Assembly: GCA_949316495.1 (NCBI GenBank)
Contig: OX439000.1
Location: 67,257,070 to 67,321,069, forward strand
Source of the DNA: Amphiduros pacificus
Taxonomy: Eukaryota > Annelida > Polychaeta > Phyllodocida > Hesionidae
Length of the DNA stretch: 64,000 bases
Direction of reading: 5' to 3'
The position numbers and the translations under genes are program-made. Under the pieces are notes generated by a model that was given only the letters and a program-made list of their open reading frames with translations, did not search any database and was not told the origin of the DNA. This document shows, in pieces, positions 15,101 to 25,800 of this stretch (position 1 is the stretch's first letter; every line of letters starts with the position of its first letter).

Positions 15101-17781
15101 TTGTGAGATGATCCCATGGGTCTCTACATTGTCATACAGACATCTGTTTCATTTATCAGACGTCTTTAGGATATCCTAAAGATGTCTGTGTCATTGTGTC
15201 TTGCAAAAAAAAATATGACCACAGCTACCACATATCTCAAATTGTCAGTGATAAACTCCCAGGCGTCCGTGACCCTGTAAGGCCGGACAATTCTTACTTT
15301 CCAGCCAGCCCCTGGGACAAATGTGACTGAGGCATTAGGCATTAGGTCCAAAGCCTACTGTCAATGTCATGATGATCACATCCATTTTAAGAGTCTTAGA
15401 GCTATTTAACATATGCTTGAGCCTTTGTTAAACAACACTAACTTAGGTACATACAGCATAGACTAGAATGGTTTGGCATAAACAAATTTCTTATTAGTCT
15501 TGTACTTCCCACTAACCAGAAACTAGTGGCCATGGAGGACCTTTGTTCAATATGCCAGAAACTCGCAACCAAGTAGAAATGAGCATCATCCCTGGTGGCT
15601 ATAGTTCATGGCGGTCTTCACTTAAACTATAGTTTGGGATTATCAATATGATAATAATAGTGAATATGATTATAATAGTGAACATACCAATCAACAACAA
15701 AATACAAAACAACAAATAAGATACAATGACATAAACAAATAAGATTGCTTTCTTCTAGAATGTCCAGTTTGAAGCAAATATGCACATGGAAATTTTAGTT
15801 TCATTTAGTTTTTGAATTAATTGATTTTGATTTTGTCATTTTGTTTTTTTTTGCATTTGTTATCATTTTGGTTGTTATTTATGTGCTTATTTGAATATTT
15901 TAATGGAAACAATGTTATGTTAATTTTTGTGAAGTTATTATTAATGATTCTTTGAATATAATTTGAATATTATCTTTATAAGTTTTCAAAGTTATATGTT
16001 TTCAAAGTTATAAGTTTTCACATTTATGTAAAACATTAACAATGAGAAAAACAAAGTGCTATTATATTACAATCACTTCATCAGATATATTAATATTTAA
16101 TTAAGCGACTTGAAACCTATTTCTCTGCAGAGGACTTTAGTGATGCGAATGAGCCAGAGTTAGCTGCCATCGCAGTGTCCAGTGCTGTCGAGGCTGACAA
16201 AGTGTCTGAGGCTGGAGACCTACCTGGTGAAACTGAAGACAAACCAAGTGACAATGTTAGTAGACACAAAGTATTCTAATAGTTACAAGCTTCAGGAAAT
16301 TGATAAGGAGTTAAAAAGACATAAATCAGTCAGTTTTCCCACATTTCACAAATATAATATCTATCAAGAAAATATTGGAGATTTGTGTGTTTTTGATTTT
16401 TGATTTTTATTTTTACTTTTAGGACATTTGCCGAAAGCTTTATTTTAGATTTAACTTTCTGGAGATAGCAATGATATTTATAGCCATCATAATGCATTAT
16501 ATATTTATTGCAGCAACTGGCAGAGCCAGCACAAGATCCAGTACAAGAGCCCGGGGCACCCACCCCTCTACCTCTCAGTGAACTGGCTCCCTTGCCTAAC
16601 CAAGATGCTATGTTTGGTAAGCACACTGTTTTCTTACAAAATCAATTGTATTTCTCGGTAGAAGCTTTTTGAAAAACTATTTATGTTTTGCCATAAAAAG
16701 TTGGTTTTGCATCTCCTTGAGTTTGAATACCATTAATGATCAGCTCTCTGAAGATTCAAACCCGGCCATTATGGAACATAGAAAGAAGTATCCTTGATTT
16801 CAAGGTCCATCAGAAGGCAATCTGCTAATGCTAAAATATATTACATCATGTTAAAATTTATGTTGCAAACAACAACTTCAGTAAAAAAAAAAGGCTTTAA
16901 GAAGTTATAACAAATAACATTCTGCATAAAAAAAATTCAACAATCTCATAATGATGACTCTGTGTTCTCTCTCCAGAAAAAGAGCAAGGTACAATAATTA
17001 TAACCTCATCATATATTTTAAAGCATGAGATATTAAAACATTAAAGCATGAGATATTAAAACATGTTATTTGTAATGCATGGCATTAAATAAATTTTAGA
17101 TTTAAGCATGAAAAGTGTATACGTTATATTAATTGAAAATAAGAGACCATCATATTGTAAGACACTCTGGCTTTCAAATTCCTACTTCTCAGTTATTATG
17201 CTAAGTAGATAGGAAATTGTCATAATTGTGATTCACCAATATATGAATGCTTTCAAGACCTTTTACACGTACTAAGTCATTATTCTTTGCATATATCAGT
17301 GTCATTATAACCTGAGAGCAATATTTATTATTGCTCTCAGTTATAACATGTTGTTTACGTTATTCAAATATTCAAAGAATTTACTCATAATAAGAATCAA
17401 TCAAATGGTAACATAAAAAGCTGTAAAACATAAGAAATCTCCAAAATAGGCAACTTAACCCAGGCAGTGTGCAGATCTAAATAATATTGAGGACATTTTG
17501 GGGGAAGGGGGCTGCTGAAGGGTTATCACTACAACTTATGATTCACGGAGGACATGTAAGTGATATTTTGAGCTTTTGTTCATTTATATTGATATTGTCT
17601 ATGTGCAGGTGATATTGATGAGTTAAAGAAGCAGCATGAGAAGGAAACAGAAGAGTTCAAGAAGGCTCAGGAGCTGAACAAAGCTCGCATGGAGCAGGGG
17701 CTTCAGGAGAAGCTAAGAGCACGTCGCTCACACAGGCGCAGGCAACAGGTGCAGGACCAACAGACCCAGCAACTGCAGTAG
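11..17781 (+). CDS. Dually acylated coiled-coil protein, unrecognised family
   Basis: Coding exons: 11-181 or 266-397 (alternative firsts), 695-808, 4511-4531, 7747-7928, 8240-8339, 11456-11612, 12056-12254, 13310-13568, 13843-13993, optional 14265-14273, 16131-16255, 16514-16616, 16977-16988, 17609-17781. With the second start this is 575 residues and every junction keeps frame to TAG. The protein begins MGCASS, a match to N-myristoylation at Gly2 with a palmitoylatable Cys3, so membrane anchoring is likely. A Gln/Pro-rich head is followed by a long charged heptad-rich region (about residues 90-240), a conserved-looking block with IFNGTYGSDLEDK near 238 and KYKWQNSRVLL, then a helical segment ending in RKERLRLIKEK. 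The tail is acidic/Pro-rich, then Gln/Arg-rich. I cannot name the family; the block around GTYGSDLED looks like a real domain. Function is not inferred beyond membrane-linked scaffold or coiled-coil assembly. Confidence 0.85.
266..397 (+). CDS. Alternative first coding exon 1b (MGCASS start)
   Basis: ATG at 266 gives 44 codons ending CAG|GTTGGT in phase 0. It starts MGCASS and contains a fourfold QEKP-type pentapeptide repeat (near-identical 15-bp units at about 304-360) before a Gln/Pro stretch. An AG lies directly before the ATG but lacks a good pyrimidine tract, so I read this as a separate first exon and not as a continuation of exon 1a. Confidence 0.65.
954..1621. mobile_element. MITE with TA target-site duplication
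   Basis: The left end reads CTGTATTTACTCGAATATAG and the right end is its near reverse complement (TATACTTGAGTAAATACAG), each flanked by TA at 952-953 and 1622-1623. The interior has no coding capacity. A TA duplication with short terminal repeats suggests a non-autonomous Tc1/mariner-type element. It lies in the intron after exon 2 of the acylated coiled-coil gene. Confidence 0.75.
996..1021 (+). repeat. Homopolymer C26
   Basis: An uninterrupted run of 26 C inside the left part of the MITE. It may be a length-variable or mis-assembled tract. Confidence 0.95.
1624..4510. other. Intron sequence, nothing recognised
   Basis: Long AT-rich intron between the MITE and the 21-base exon at 4511-4531. 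Several short microsatellites occur (for example a TA run near 3352-3366). No exon with continuous frame and good splice sites was found. Confidence 0.6.
4738..5175 (+). repeat. 20-bp minisatellite, about 21 copies
   Basis: Tandem unit AGTGTAAGATGTGCAGAAAT, with variants TGTGAGG and GCAAAAAT; the array decays at its 3' end. Lack of stops across several frames of the reverse strand produces long repetitive ORFs (TISAHLTLFL-like) that are by-products of the 20-bp unit and not genes. It sits in an intron of the acylated coiled-coil gene. Confidence 0.95.
5200..7060. other. Intron sequence, nothing recognised
   Basis: AT-rich intronic DNA between the 20-bp minisatellite and a LINE remnant. No exon, RNA gene or clear repeat was seen. 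Confidence 0.6.
7185..7592 (-). mobile_element. LINE (non-LTR retrotransposon) 3' end fragment
   Basis: The minus-strand reading frame at about 7299-7592 encodes a 90-odd residue stretch containing YFPRTVTDWNNLPP and ending FRNSLARV. This is the typical last segment of ORF2 reverse-transcriptase proteins of CR1/L2/RTE-like LINEs. Below the stop a 3' UTR continues to about 7185, including GGATGCCAATTGGTT and AAACTTATAGATGTAGAT, which recur in a second copy at 35913-35953. It is 5'-truncated, as is usual for LINE insertions; the catalytic RT part is absent. Confidence 0.8.
8452..10025 (+). repeat. 29-bp minisatellite, roughly 54 copies
   Basis: The unit starts ATGTTCTCTCACTACCTGAT and continues ACAAGTACA. 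Main variants fall at two places: CTCTCACT versus CTCTTACT, and GTACA versus GAACA versus GTCCC. Variants alternate in blocks, implying past expansion of multi-unit segments. The array fills about half of the intron between 8339 and 11456. Confidence 0.95.
12370..12406. other. Perfect 13-bp hairpin in an intron
   Basis: TGTTCTCCAAATC (12370-12382) and GATTTGGAGAACA (12394-12406) are exact reverse complements with an 11-nt loop. An outer pair TTATGTAAG and CTTACGTAA could add a second stem separated by an asymmetric internal loop. It may be a small fold-back repeat or a non-coding RNA hairpin. Confidence 0.6.
12739..12846 (+). repeat. Direct tandem duplication, 56-bp period
   Basis: About 52 identical bases beginning TCTGCAGATGTTTTCATCTG occur twice in succession in the intron after the exon ending at 12254. 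The identity suggests a recent duplication. Confidence 0.9.
14265..14273 (+). CDS. Putative optional 9-nt microexon
   Basis: ATAG|CACAAAACC|GTAAGT: a consensus 5' splice site follows nine bases that begin and end in phase 1. Inclusion would replace one Glu codon junction with Ala-Gln-Asn-Gln without disturbing frame. The upstream pyrimidine tract is only moderate, so it may be a chance match. Confidence 0.4.
14621..14641 (+). repeat. (CATT)n microsatellite
   Basis: Five tandem CATT units in an intron of the acylated coiled-coil gene. Confidence 0.9.
15157..15188. repeat. 32-bp palindrome without loop
   Basis: CAGACGTCTTTAGGAT is followed at once by ATCCTAAAGATGTCTG. The halves pair over all but one position. 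A smaller palindrome, ACAGACATCTGT, lies about 20 bp upstream. Intronic; possibly a decayed fold-back element. Confidence 0.8.
16977..16988 (+). CDS. 12-nt microexon
   Basis: A strong acceptor (CTCTCTCCAG) precedes AAAAAGAGCAAG, which is followed by GTACAA. Entry and exit are both phase 1, adding Glu-Lys-Glu-Gln between the exon ending 16616 and the last exon at 17609. Skipping it also keeps frame, so it could be alternative. Confidence 0.6.
17312..17340. repeat. 29-bp palindromic element, copy 1
   Basis: Arms CTGAGAGCAATA and TATTGCTCTCAG pair perfectly around the loop TTTAT. The same 29-mer apart from its first base is found at 60621-60649 in an unrelated spacer. Confidence 0.9.
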
Positions 17782-18460
17782 GCAAACATGCCAAGGTCGC
17801 CATTATCTTCAAGGTCAAATTGAGCAAATTATCTGGCAGAGGATCAGGAAAACGACTTATTTTTGAAAAGAAAATTTCAAGCAGGTATATTTATGAGGGG
17901 TGCACTTCACATTTTATGGAAAGGGTTAAAAATCTATTTATCATACAAAAAAGAGATAGTTGGTGGAGTGTGTATTAAGTGCTGTGTCATATCAAAGTTC
18001 TTAGGTGTGTCCTTGCTGTCTAGTCAGTTCCAATCAATATCAAGAGTACCTGTAGATTGAGTTTCTTTGGAAAATAAAAGAACCATATCTCTTTTTTCCT
18101 TTTGGAGGTTCTTTTTTAATATGATGGGTGATGCCTTATATTATGCATGTATATACATATTAATTCATTAACTTGGCTGTGGTAAAGTAGTAATCATCAT
18201 TTGAACATATTCAGCTGTCAATATCTGTCAACATTCAAAATCAAATTTTTACTTACAAGTCATTACAATCAGTGAACATTCAGAATTTTTTTGTGGAAGT
18301 ACCGGTAAGTGCCTAAAAATCAGCATTCTCTGGTTGATTATCAGTCCACAGTATTCACTGGAGATTACCCATCCAAATATACCGGGTATATATAAATATA
18401 TGTTCAACATATAAATTTGTTCGATCCACAAGTTATATGATATTAGTAAAAGTTTATTAA

Positions 18461-18599
18461 TAGGCCGATTGCCAATCTCTGTGTTGTTTTATTTTCCCCA
18501 TTGAAAAGTACACACCGGAACTGTACAACTTTACCAGAACCAGAACTGTACAACTCCTCCATATTTAATCATTGGTCGGAGAGATTGGCAGGGGGCCTA
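18461..18599. mobile_element. Small MITE, 139 bp
   Basis: The left end TAGGCCGATTGCCAATCTCT and the right end AGAGATTGGCAGGGGGCCTA are inverted repeats differing at three or four positions. TA flanks both GGCC ends, which fits a TA target duplication. The short interior has two similar GGAACTGTACAACT / AGAACTGTACAACT motifs and no coding capacity. Confidence 0.7.
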
Positions 18600-18776
18600 T
18601 ACAGATTTTACTGAAACATTTGGTAATCTTTGATAAATAAATGTAATTACATCAATATCATTGACCACAAATAGTTTTCAATGATAAGAATATTGGTTGT
18701 TACAAATTTCTCACCATTTCTTTGAGTGTCCTAAATGGACCTTTTTAATAGGTAAGTCTAGGTAGGTCTTGTTGTT

Positions 18777-19210
18777 ATCTCCCATCACATCAGTGAATGG
18801 GAGATTATAAGAAATAAGTGGCATTTATCCATCCAGGCCTCTACAGTCTGCAAAATTATCTTGTGATTGTTTATCAATATGGATGGCTCAACTCAGTTGT
18901 GACATCTTTTCCCATCTTAAAGGTAACTTGGACATTTATTATGAAAGTTACTAATTTTTCATTTTACATCTTTCGATCTCAAGAAATGCTTTCTTTGACT
19001 TACAAACTAGGGAGGGACATTCTTGGTTTGAAAATTCTGAATCTTTTTTAACCTCCAAATCTAGGTCAAGGTCAATTTCACAAGGTCAAGGTCAGTTACA
19101 TTTTAACAAATCTAGCAACCCAAAAATGTGCTAATGTGATGGAATATTCCTGATCCTCTGGATCGTATTGTTTGGAGAGGGACTGAAGCTCACTCAAACC
19201 AAAATTTCCT
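18777..19210 (+). repeat. Hairpin-TCCATC-AGGTCA repeat element
   Basis: It begins with a 9-bp hairpin (ATCTCCCAT / ATGGGAGAT), then ATCCATCC, and about 280 bp later has AGGTCAAGGTCA twice (from 19064). The same order of parts is seen at 45413 and 48543, so these are probably members of one dispersed non-coding repeat group. The 3' border is not clear. Confidence 0.5.
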
Positions 19211-22200
19211 GGATATTAACATTTCTAATTATATATGATAAATAAATGTACATTGCACATAAGGGTAATAATTGGTCATGAGATATCTGTGATATGCATA
19301 CTGTAAATTGACATGGACATTTCTTTACTTTTGAATTTTATATAATTAAAGGTATCACATGATATTTTTAAAATTCCCTATGAAAAATGTTTTCTCATAA
19401 TTTTTGTATTTCAACAGATACAAAGTATTGTAATGTTTGCCAAATGTAAATAATGTTTAAGTTGAAAAATAAGTGACTTTTTTTTAGAATACTATTTATA
19501 TTCACCTCATGCAAAACACTGAAGCCATTTTCACATGAACTATCTTAACTGTTATTTTAGGCATTTTTCAGTATTGTGAATATTTTTTCTCTCATTTTCT
19601 AGTGGTGAAATGCTGCATTACTTGATCTGTATTCCACATAACTTTAGCTTTACCTTCCACTTCACTGTCGCACTGCCACCTACATCCGTCTGAAAATAAA
19701 TGCATAATACTGTATACACCCAGGGTAGACTTGTGCAATATATGCAGATATACCTTGCATCAAAAACTGACTTATTCTACTCATTTTCAAAATAACATAT
19801 ATTACTACTTCATTGTGTAATACAGTATTTATATTTCAAAGTTTAAAATGACATGTCGATACAGGGAAATAAAAAGAGCTTTACTGTTATTTAAGGAAAA
19901 AGAAAAGGACTACCTTTGCAGTTCATGGTTCATTATCAGATCATCTTTATACGAAATCATTATGTGAACTTAATTCCTGTGTTATTGGAGTTTATATCAT
20001 TCCGTCCATGTGAAGGTTATTTTTTACTCACTCACTGTTATACAACTGTACATTTTAGTTTGTTGTAATCTGTTTAACCAGAATGATGAATTAAATAAAC
20101 TTTTTTCAGTGGTACATATTGAGTATTTCTTTTTTCAGTTATTTTAAGTTAAAAGGAAACAGGTATGGAGAGTACAAGTATTTGATATGCAAGTAATGAC
20201 TCAAAATGCCATTGTTAGACCTCATGGATTTGAACTTTATTACCTTTTTATTTCATGGAAACCATAATCTTGAAAACATAACAAACATTCACAATCTCAA
20301 GCTAAAAGTAAATAAAAAGTTTATGTAGACACTGCATATCCTTTCAATTCGGCACTCCTATTTTTCTGTTCACCTAAGAGACAACATCCGTTGATGTTCA
20401 TGCGTTTAATAAATAGCAAATATACACTTAGATAAACAAATATTTACCAGCCTTTACGTCATCATAAGGAAGAAATATTTCATCATTCAGCACAAATAAT
20501 CCCTTGACGATGAAGTTGATGTATAATAAAATATGTGAATATTTTAAGAATTAATATCTGGGGAGACAACTTAAAATATGGCATTAATAATTTGTATTCT
20601 AAAACATTAAGTTTATACCGAACTTGTCCTTGATTTGATAGGTCTCTCCAATTAAATGTGATTTTGATGTGTTTTCCTTGAGGAAAGTATCCATTGTTTA
20701 AAATTTGATGGCATTTTCAAGTTACAATTTTCTACCCATGTTTCGGGCAGGTCAAGTTTGTTTGCTCCTGTAAGCCAAATAACAATTGTCTTTGATCATC
20801 ATAATAAGGAATCATTTAAATGTTTGAAAATTATTACATTAAACATGAAATCACACAATCAATTCCAAAAATATATATGATAATTTTCTCTTCATTGTGT
20901 CTGGGACAAAAAGAAACAAATCCAAGATTATGTTCAATTTTAAAGATTATGAGCTCTCCAATCTTTACAATTTTGAAAAAGATAAATATGAAAATATCTG
21001 GAGTGTTTGTGTCCCCTTCATACTGCTGTTACCCACTTTGACAGGATCACTGAAGGGATATAAATGTGAAGGTCGGAGCCTGTGTTTCATCATTCACAAA
21101 ATTAGTCACATTAATTAATTTTCTTGTAGAATATAAAGGATTTGGTAGAGTCTGACTGATGTATATATGAATAGCAGCTATTTCAATATTTAAAATGAGT
21201 CAATGCATTGTCCAAGAACAAAAACACATTGAAAACTTCTGACCTTTACAGTTTTTTGCATTTCCAAAGAAAGAATACTCAAGTATCTGAATTCAAAATC
21301 AAATTTATTTGTCATGAATAGCCTCATACACAACCATTTCAATTTAAAGATGAGACAAGATTTATTCATGAGATTTATTCATGTGCAAATTTAATGTTTG
21401 TAAATGGGACAAAGATACTTTGGTATCACTGTGCTTTAAAGGCTTTTCTTATTTGGTTCTAGTTGCACTTCACTGAACTAAAAGTGGTAAAATTTCTGTT
21501 ACATTTTCATTTGACAATTAAAAGATCTTTATGAAATGACACACTTGATATACAAAATATATGATATAAAAGGACAAAATACATTTAAGGATATCTGTTG
21601 AATTTATTCTATTCAAATTTTTAAAAATCTGACCAAGGAAATGGGTCTTCAAACAAAACTCTTTGTTACACATATAGTACCAACATGCATCAAAATTTAT
21701 AATATGTTCTCTTCCTCGGGTAAATCAGAATTTTGATATGTTGATATAAATTGACAATTAGATAAAAAATGTTGAAATGATATGCCACCTTTTGAATAAT
21801 GCTGCATTTTTTTTCCAAATAAGTCTTCCCATATTATCATAAGTGCACATAATCATTCATTCAAAGTGCATGTGCTTCTAACTTTCAACCTGGGAATGAG
21901 GTAAGGTTCACTGTTCTAACATATTGAACGCAAAGTTGTTTATTAGGTGACTATCACCAAATAAGCTGAGCTTATAATTAAATCTTCCACTAACATTATC
22001 CAGACAACATTTTACATTAACTCAGTTATAATCTACTACTGGCCTAATATAACCAATAAGAATGCCAAAAACTAAAATCCATAAAATTCTCACAATTAAC
22101 ATATCTGCATCTAATATTGTCAAAATCTCAAAATCCTTAATTTAGCAGAATCAGTTATATCCCATTTAAGTACATCCATGCTTTATACATTTCTTTGGTT

Positions 22201-22559
22201 TATTAGGTATGATATGCTTAGATTGCATTTAATAACATACAGCAATATGGATCTCAGCACAAGACAATATTTCGTTGACCTAATGTTTAGCTCTGTAAAA
22301 GAGCAAAGGAAATTTATGCTTAAAAGCTCAAAATATCTTTCTTGTGTTATGATTATTGACAATCTTTATGATATATTTCACATCTATTTTTACTTTTGAT
22401 TACTACTAATCTTTTTTCAATCTATAAAAATGTGATCATAAAAAAAATATATATTTACAAATAATTAGTATACTTTAAAACTGATTTCAGCTGCATAGGA
22501 CGTTTCCACGACTCTTGTCAGATTCACTGATGTGTGTTTATGATATCAGCCATTATGGA

Positions 22560-22730
22560 TCAGGGTCGTTCCAGAGCGGCACCTAACTCCTCCTCTTCCC
22601 GAGCTACAAGGGCTGCCCCTGAAATAACCACCACAAAAAATGTCACCTCTATAAATAACAACGAAACAAGTTTGAAAAAGCAAACCTAACATCTGATATT
22701 GGTAATATGTAAATTTATCACAAATTCACA

Positions 22731-22815
<85 letters not shown>

Positions 22816-25800
22816 TACGGTAATATCTTTAATGTATGATGGTTTATACTCACTTCTCTTGGCTTCAATTGCCTTAATAATATCTTTGATTGATAGGCCT
22901 TTCCCTTTGGCATATGCTATGTCCTTTAAAAGTCTCAACTCCACCTCATTTACATCTGAATTAAACAAGCATATCAATGTTGAAGAAAGAAAACTCAAGA
23001 ATGGCATTTTATATTCAGAGAAGAAGTGACGTAATAGATTACAAAAATTTTGTTTACAAGGGACCAATTTCTCAAATATTCTACTCCAAAGGGCTTAGAG
23101 ATATTGTTATAATTTGGTCACCTTCAAATATTCGTTAAATTCTGTTCTTTTCAAATCTTTTTTAAAATACTTTCCCCTTCCATGCAATAGTTAAATAATT
23201 AATTTTTGATATTTTCGAGAAAGACTTCATGCCCAAACTGTGATATCTTCAGCCAAAATCATAGTATAACCGGATTATGAAAAAGTGCATGTAACTTATG
23301 ACAAAAGCGTTTTGTGAATAAAACAAAACAAAATTATTAAGACCCTTGCCATCACTTGAACTCCAGAAGGTCAAAAGTACACTTATGTGTTTTCTTATCT
23401 ATAAAACTATCGATGTGCCACATACTCACCAGAACTTTCTGCTTTATCACATTCACATCTTTTATCTGGGGTTACTGAAATGCATAGGAATTATTTTAAT
23501 AATAAACAAAAGGAATATCTTTTCGGAGACAACCATGATTATTAAAGGAAATAAACAACTACTGGTATATGTAATGTATGGTTATTAATTAAAGACTAAT
23601 CGAAGCCCCCATTTAAAATTCCAATCATTCCTCTCCAACCTATCCAGTCATGCACCTAAGACCCCTCCTGTATTTTTCTATCACATGCCAGGAATACAAT
23701 ACAAAATCTGGCCTTTTCCATGTCCAAAGTGAACTATCACATCATGGCTGAAACAAGTCTCTAAATGACTGTAATTTAAGTATGGTCTGCAAGTGCTGAT
23801 TTTAAAAAATCAAGCTTGCGTAAGTTTGCAAAAATCCAACGAAATCCAACAGAATATCTTCCTTCTCTATCATACACTCACAAATCACTACTCATAAAAA
23901 AGGACCATCTGATGGTGTAAGCAGAAACTACAGGTCAAAACATGGCTGCCATGGACCAATAATAGGCGTATGCTCCATAGACTTACAGCTTAACCTTAAA
24001 CATTCTGCCCTGATGTCAAAACAAATGCAAGTGAAAAATAATCTACCTTTCTCATGACTTCCTGTGTCATAAGCTGCCATAAAATCATGTTTTATTTATT
24101 TATAATTGCCAAAAGTTTGAGAACTTTGATTTAAATAATTTTATGTCATGTTTTATTTTTCTTCAAAACAGAAAATAAATTTTAAATTTCATTAATACAA
24201 GGCCAAGTGTCAACATTTTCTACTTGTTAAAATGACTGACATTTAATAAATGTGAAGCCAACAACATCTTTCTTATCAAGTGATTGGCCAGTGTTTAATT
24301 GTTCAACTGTTTCCCAGTTTGACTGTAACCTTTTGACCATGCCTGATTGACTGCATAATATCATTTAAACAACCTACTTTCTACTTTTATTATTAACATT
24401 ATTTGGGCTTTCAGGGTGAATTACTGGTAGCTTTCTTGAAGCAGCCATCTTGTAAAGGGAACTGTAAAAATATTTGTATGCTTTTTCATTTTAACGATAT
24501 TTGAATTACTTATCCATATTTTGTGAAGGTTTCCATCCCTTTTAAAGCAAATAAACACCTATCCTAAGAGGTTTAACATCGTACAGGCTACAAAATGGTG
24601 TTCAAACATATTCAAACTTGGTATATGCATATTCATACATGGCATACACATAACTTTTTGCTTAATTTCCATTTAAAATTTAAGTCTTGAAAAACTAGTA
24701 ATAACTGCTTTACTTACTTGTTTTATCATCACATGCACATCTTACTGTAGAAAAGATCAAACAACTCATATCAAGATATTTTTAAAAACATATCAAATTT
24801 TATAATAATATTTTCTTTTCAAATAATTTTCAAAAAAGCTTTTTAAAGAGTTCTTTCACACTTACTGGTATTTTCTGACTTTGTTGGTTGTTTTTCACAA
24901 TCACATCTTCCATCAGTTGTTCCTGTTTGATATGAAAATAGCATAATGAAAAAGCTCATATGTATTGTTTACATTCATTTTAACTGATCTCTGCTTGATT
25001 GAATCCTCACTCATGATACCATCATTTGATGCAAAAAAATAATTTAAAAAATTTTAAACTTATTCTGCAGCTGAGGATCAGTGAAGAGTAAAAAAACTTA
25101 CATTGATATATCCATATCTGATATTTCTAAAATTCATTAGATAAAGTGAAAAAATACAAGATAAATATAATTGTATTAGCATCTTATGTTCAGGTCAATA
25201 TATCAAAAAGTTTACTTACTACTTTCACATTCACATCTCACTTCTGAAATACAAAATAAATTATATTAATATACTATATTAATTTTCTTAATCAAAGGGA
25301 CATCATTTCAAAATTGTCCATATTTGAAGCTTTTAGGGTTGATTCTTTTATTTGTGAATGATAATTATCACCTTGTATTCCTAGTTCCTCTAGAGGTAAA
25401 GCCCTACTTCTCCAATAATCAGATGTTTTGTCTGCATTTGAGTTTAGTGGATTTCTTAAAACAAATTCTTGCATCTCTCCTTTGCCATATGCAACCTCTA
25501 CAAGAAATGAGTGAAAATGTTAGTGTCGCATAAAATAATTCCCTACTTTGGATGAGAACCACAAGCAGGATATGTATGAATAGCTTGGTGTGATACTGAC
25601 TCCGTTGGGTAGCATTCTGGGGGTTCTCCTGTTCCTCTTCCTCTACCGGCTTACCAGGGTGGTGCAGGGCCTCCTCAAGGTAATGTAGCTTGGATTTCAC
25701 CTTCTGCAAAAAAAAAGAAAATATATTAAAAACTCTAATAATCGTCAAATAATTAATGAATATTCTGTAAATCAATTAACTTTTCCTTTAAAATGTAAAT

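Larger units (their letters stand above)
17782..22559. other. 3' UTR of the coiled-coil gene and convergent spacer
   Basis: After the TAG at 17779-17781 there is a usable AATAAA at 18073-18078 and further ones downstream (for example near 20095). The next gene ends on the opposite strand at 22560, so the two genes converge here. Apart from the MITE at 18461 and the hairpin/AGGTCA element at 18777, no coding exon was found. A TTTATT at 22199-22204 could be the reverse-strand polyadenylation signal of the convergent gene. Confidence 0.6.

Noticed and set aside
22730-23029. ORF starting with an (IY)n tract
   Set aside because: TA microsatellite translated; it also overlaps a supported exon on the other strand.
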